This document shows positions 23,232 through 25,406 of a DNA stretch of 25,406 bases, piece by piece; the stretch's first letter is position 1, and every line of letters begins with the position of its first letter. The stretch is from a virus, in IMG/VR virus record IMGVR_UViG_3300009481_003825, positions 1 to 25,406 of that record, one strand, 5' to 3'. The position numbers and the translations under genes are program-made. The notes beneath the pieces are model-generated. The model saw only the letters and a program-made list of their open reading frames with translations. It was not told the DNA's origin and searched no databases.

Positions 23232-24126
23232 CACCAGCACAGAAGCGGCATACCTGCACGAGTCACTCAATTGCCTCAATGGTGTGGAGTCTGCTTTCTG
23301 GAGCGACACCAATGTCAGCGTCTTTGATATGTTTGATATCGTGAAGCCTGACATTTTTATTACGCATATAACCCTCCTAAACGATGACGCGCTTAAGTAC
23401 TTACGCAGAAACCAGAGGATAAAACTAATTGTTAACGTGACAGGTTCTTCGCAAGAAACAGTTGACCTAATAAACCATGTTGTTAAAGAAACCAAAATAA
23501 ACTGCCCGCTACTGTTTACCAATCAGCCCAAGAGACTCAACAGGTTGTCCTCTAAGGGAACTAAACTTATCAGTGTCATGCACGGCGCTGACTTATTTGC
23601 TAGTAGAAGGGGTAGAAGGTTTCCTGAATATCAGATAGAACTAGGACTGCTAACAGACTACAAAAGTGATGACAGATTGGACGAGCTGCTGTCTTCTGCG
23701 GAAACATACCACTACCTGACACAAAACTCACAACCTCTAGAGGGTTCGGACATACATATGTCTGCCTTTGATATGTACGAGCTTTATGGTAAATATAACA
23801 AATTTGTAGTATCGGTTGAAGATCCTTATATACCGCAAGCCTTTTTTGATGCCACCATATACGGCAACAAGACATACTATCATTGTAAGTATGATGCGCA
23901 GACGGATAGGATGAAGGACGTTTTGGATGGGGTCTTGAAGGTGGGCAGATTTGTCTGCGGAACCCAGAAGGAAATAGCTGAAGACGATAGTAATTTTGAC
24001 AGGGTTAAGGATACTGTGCTAGAAAAACACACATGTCTCAATAGGCTTGCTAGGATATTTTCTAATATCAAGATGCCTGATCTCGAATCGCAAACCAAAC
24101 AACTAATTGGAAACATCTCAAAATGA
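23200..24126 (+). CDS. Probable GT-B glycosyltransferase (CgeB/GT4-like, uncertain)
   Basis: 308 aa. The visible pattern is a N-terminal domain with KPDIFITHITLLNDDALKYL (Rossmann-like strand-helix) and a QRIKLIVNVTGSSQETVDLI strand, a LISVMHGADLFASRRG segment (inter-domain), and a C-terminal VVSVEDPYIPQAFFDATIYGNKTYYH. That last block resembles the donor-binding block of CgeB-type GT-B proteins, where a Glu-Pro-x-Phe-like block and Gly-rich turn are expected. No E-x7-E is evident. The start at ATG 23200 overlaps the upstream gene by 32 nt; ATGA coupling leads to the GT-A gene. Assignment is from overall pattern and context, so moderate to low confidence. Confidence 0.5.
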   Translation: MKALVQNYTTSTSTEAAYLHESLNCLNGVESAFWSDTNVSVFDMFDIVKPDIFITHITLLNDDALKYLRRNQRIKLIVNVTGSSQETVDLINHVVKETKINCPLLFTNQPKRLNRLSSKGTKLISVMHGADLFASRRGRRFPEYQIELGLLTDYKSDDRLDELLSSAETYHYLTQNSQPLEGSDIHMSAFDMYELYGKYNKFVVSVEDPYIPQAFFDATIYGNKTYYHCKYDAQTDRMKDVLDGVLKVGRFVCGTQKEIAEDDSNFDRVKDTVLEKHTCLNRLARIFSNIKMPDLESQTKQLIGNISK

Positions 24127-24872
24127 TTACAGCAATTCTTAATGGGTATAAAAGGCCTCACACCCTATCTGAACAATATGAGGCAATCAAATCACAGACA
24201 ATAGACGATGTTGACATCATGTTCTGGGGTAACTACCACAAAGATTCAATGGAATCATTCCCCAGTGATGTGATAGAGCAATGTACATCAGCATTTTGCA
24301 ACAAGAACCTAGGTGTTTGGGCTAGATTTGCCTACGCCTTGAACGCTGACACTGAATATGTGTGTGTTTTTGACGATGACACCATTCCCGGAAAAAGATG
24401 GTTAGAGAATTGTCTGGAAACTATGAAAACTCACAGGGGTTTACTTGGTTGTAGGGGTGTCAGAATGACTGGAGATGACTATAATATGTATCCGGGTTGT
24501 ACATATGAGAGCATCAGCTCTGGATATGGAAATGAGCAGCCTGAACCTGTAGACATAATGGGACATTGTTGGTTTTTTGAAAGAGATTGGCTACGTGCTT
24601 ATTGGGCGGAAATGCCTAAGACTCCCCTGACGAGAGGTGGTGAAGATATGCATTTCTCATACGTTATTCAAAAGCATTTTGGTTTATACACCTACGTTCC
24701 CCCTCAACCGAAAGAAGAACCTGAAATGTGGGGTTCCTTGGACCCCTCTAAGTATGGGGAAGACATGGCAGCTACATCCAGAACTTCTGAAGGTCACATG
24801 CAGGCCAACTCATATTGGAATTATATAGTATCACAGGGTTATAAATTAGTAAAGGATAGGCAGCAGCAATGA
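24123..24872 (+). CDS. GT-A (GT2-like) glycosyltransferase
   Basis: Probable inverting glycosyltransferase of the GT-A fold, 249 aa. TAILNGYKRPHTLSEQ is the N-terminal strand/turn. KNLGVWARFAYALNADTEYV is the helix before the metal site, and CVFDDDTIPGKRWLE holds the DDD motif (D84-D86), the expected DxD-type donor/metal site. GHCWFFERDWLRAYW and TRGGEDMHFSYVIQKH form the acceptor-side block with the acidic GED pair. It begins in ATGA overlap with the preceding gene and ends in ATGA overlap with the 2-epimerase gene, so expression is tightly coupled. Donor and acceptor are unknown. Confidence 0.82.
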   Translation: MITAILNGYKRPHTLSEQYEAIKSQTIDDVDIMFWGNYHKDSMESFPSDVIEQCTSAFCNKNLGVWARFAYALNADTEYVCVFDDDTIPGKRWLENCLETMKTHRGLLGCRGVRMTGDDYNMYPGCTYESISSGYGNEQPEPVDIMGHCWFFERDWLRAYWAEMPKTPLTRGGEDMHFSYVIQKHFGLYTYVPPQPKEEPEMWGSLDPSKYGEDMAATSRTSEGHMQANSYWNYIVSQGYKLVKDRQQQ

Positions 24873-25406
24873 TACTCATAGCATTTGGAACAAGACCTGA
24901 GTGGATTAAGATCAGACCAATAGTAGATGCCATACACGGGGAAATACCGTATAAGCTCCTCTTTACAGGGCAGCACACATCATTAATTGATGACAGTATA
25001 GAGAATTACCAGTATGAACCTATGACTATAAGCAGCGATGGCTGCGACAACAGGCTAGATTCTATAGTTTGTTCCTCGTTGAAAAACTTTCCAGACGGTG
25101 AGTACTCGGCGGTAATGGTTCAGGGCGACACAACCTCAGCATTTGCGGTAGCATTGGCGGCATTTCACAGAAGTATTCCCGTTATACACCTAGAAGCAGG
25201 TCTGAGAACATTCAACAATAAACACCCGTACCCAGAGGAGTTCAACAGAGCGTCAATCACTTCATTGGCAGACATCCACCTTTGTCCAACAGAGACTGCG
25301 GAACGAAACGTAAAGAACGAAAACCCTAACGCCAAGACGTATGTAGTTGGAAATACAGTTCTGGACCACTTGGTTGGCCTTGAGCCTAGTCTTGGGGACT
25401 TTGTTC
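24869..25406 (+). CDS. UDP-N-acetylglucosamine 2-epimerase, non-hydrolysing (3' truncated by window edge)
   Basis: Converts UDP-GlcNAc to UDP-ManNAc, precursor of ManNAc-containing surface glycans. Visible signatures of the WecB/MnaA family: AFGTRPEWIKIRPIV at residues 5-19, TGQHTS, VQGDTTSAFAVALAA with D87, VIHLEAGLRTF with E109, YPEEFNRASITSLAD with E123/E124, and CPTETAERNV. D87, E109 and the following Glu correspond to the residues implicated in catalysis in E. coli WecB. About 179 codons of the expected roughly 370 are present. The start overlaps the GT-A stop (ATGA). It suggests that the phage can supply ManNAc-type sugars for its glycan. Confidence 0.92.
   Translation, partial: MILIAFGTRPEWIKIRPIVDAIHGEIPYKLLFTGQHTSLIDDSIENYQYEPMTISSDGCDNRLDSIVCSSLKNFPDGEYSAVMVQGDTTSAFAVALAAFHRSIPVIHLEAGLRTFNNKHPYPEEFNRASITSLADIHLCPTETAERNVKNENPNAKTYVVGNTVLDHLVGLEPSLGDFV

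Noticed and set aside
1-25406. CRISPR arrays, insertion sequences, long direct repeats, tRNA genes
   Set aside because: Reading both strands showed no spaced repeats, no transposase motifs with terminal inverted repeats, and no complete cloverleaf. A computed repeat or tRNA search was not possible here.

Overview
The window looks like part of a large lytic-type bacteriophage genome, or a prophage or metagenome-assembled virus. Every credible gene lies on the + strand, the genes are packed with 1-40 nt overlaps or very short gaps, and a full DNA-replication set is followed by a long glycan-building operon. No virion structural gene (capsid, terminase, tail) is visible, so the phage call rests on the replication genes and layout. 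The host is probably a Gram-negative-type bacterium with Tat export. Four DUF1501 proteins point to Planctomycetota or a relative (that family is most abundant there), but this is inference.

Layout. (1) 1-3622, replication I: 3' part of a DnaB-like helicase, a TOPRIM primase, a deoxynucleoside monophosphate kinase and a RecB/Cas4-like nuclease with four cysteines placed for an Fe-S cluster. (2) 3652-9395, an export cassette inside the replication module: four divergent DUF1501 proteins, each with a twin-arginine signal, a 122-aa protein of unknown function between the third and fourth, and a 106-aa membrane-anchored His/Cys-rich protein. (3) 9396-13793, replication II: an extended -10 promoter candidate, then a DnaE-type polymerase split into two genes at the palm/fingers boundary with a DEDDh 3'-5' exonuclease gene between them, then a small SSB. 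(4) 13797-25406, glycan and metabolism operon: two GT4-like glycosyltransferases; an aldehyde dehydrogenase, a 54-aa two-helix membrane protein and a saccharopine/lysine-dehydrogenase-like enzyme; then a third GT4, a methyltransferase-like fragment, a Cys4 protein with a possible GT-A domain, an RmlB-like sugar-nucleotide dehydratase, a nucleotidyltransferase-like protein, a probable GT-B, a GT-A glycosyltransferase, and the start of a UDP-GlcNAc 2-epimerase that runs off the window.

How they work together. Regions 1 and 3 give helicase, primase, nucleotide supply, recombination nuclease, polymerase, proofreading and ssDNA binding. Region 4 could make activated sugars (ManNAc type, 4-keto-6-deoxy type) and build a glycan on host envelope, virion or DNA; the target cannot be read from the sequence. 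The ALDH/saccharopine-dehydrogenase pair chemically matches the alpha-aminoadipate semialdehyde step of lysine metabolism. The most unusual points are the three-gene polymerase (palm / exonuclease / fingers) with a degenerate PHP domain, and the set of four Tat-exported DUF1501 proteins inside a phage replication module.
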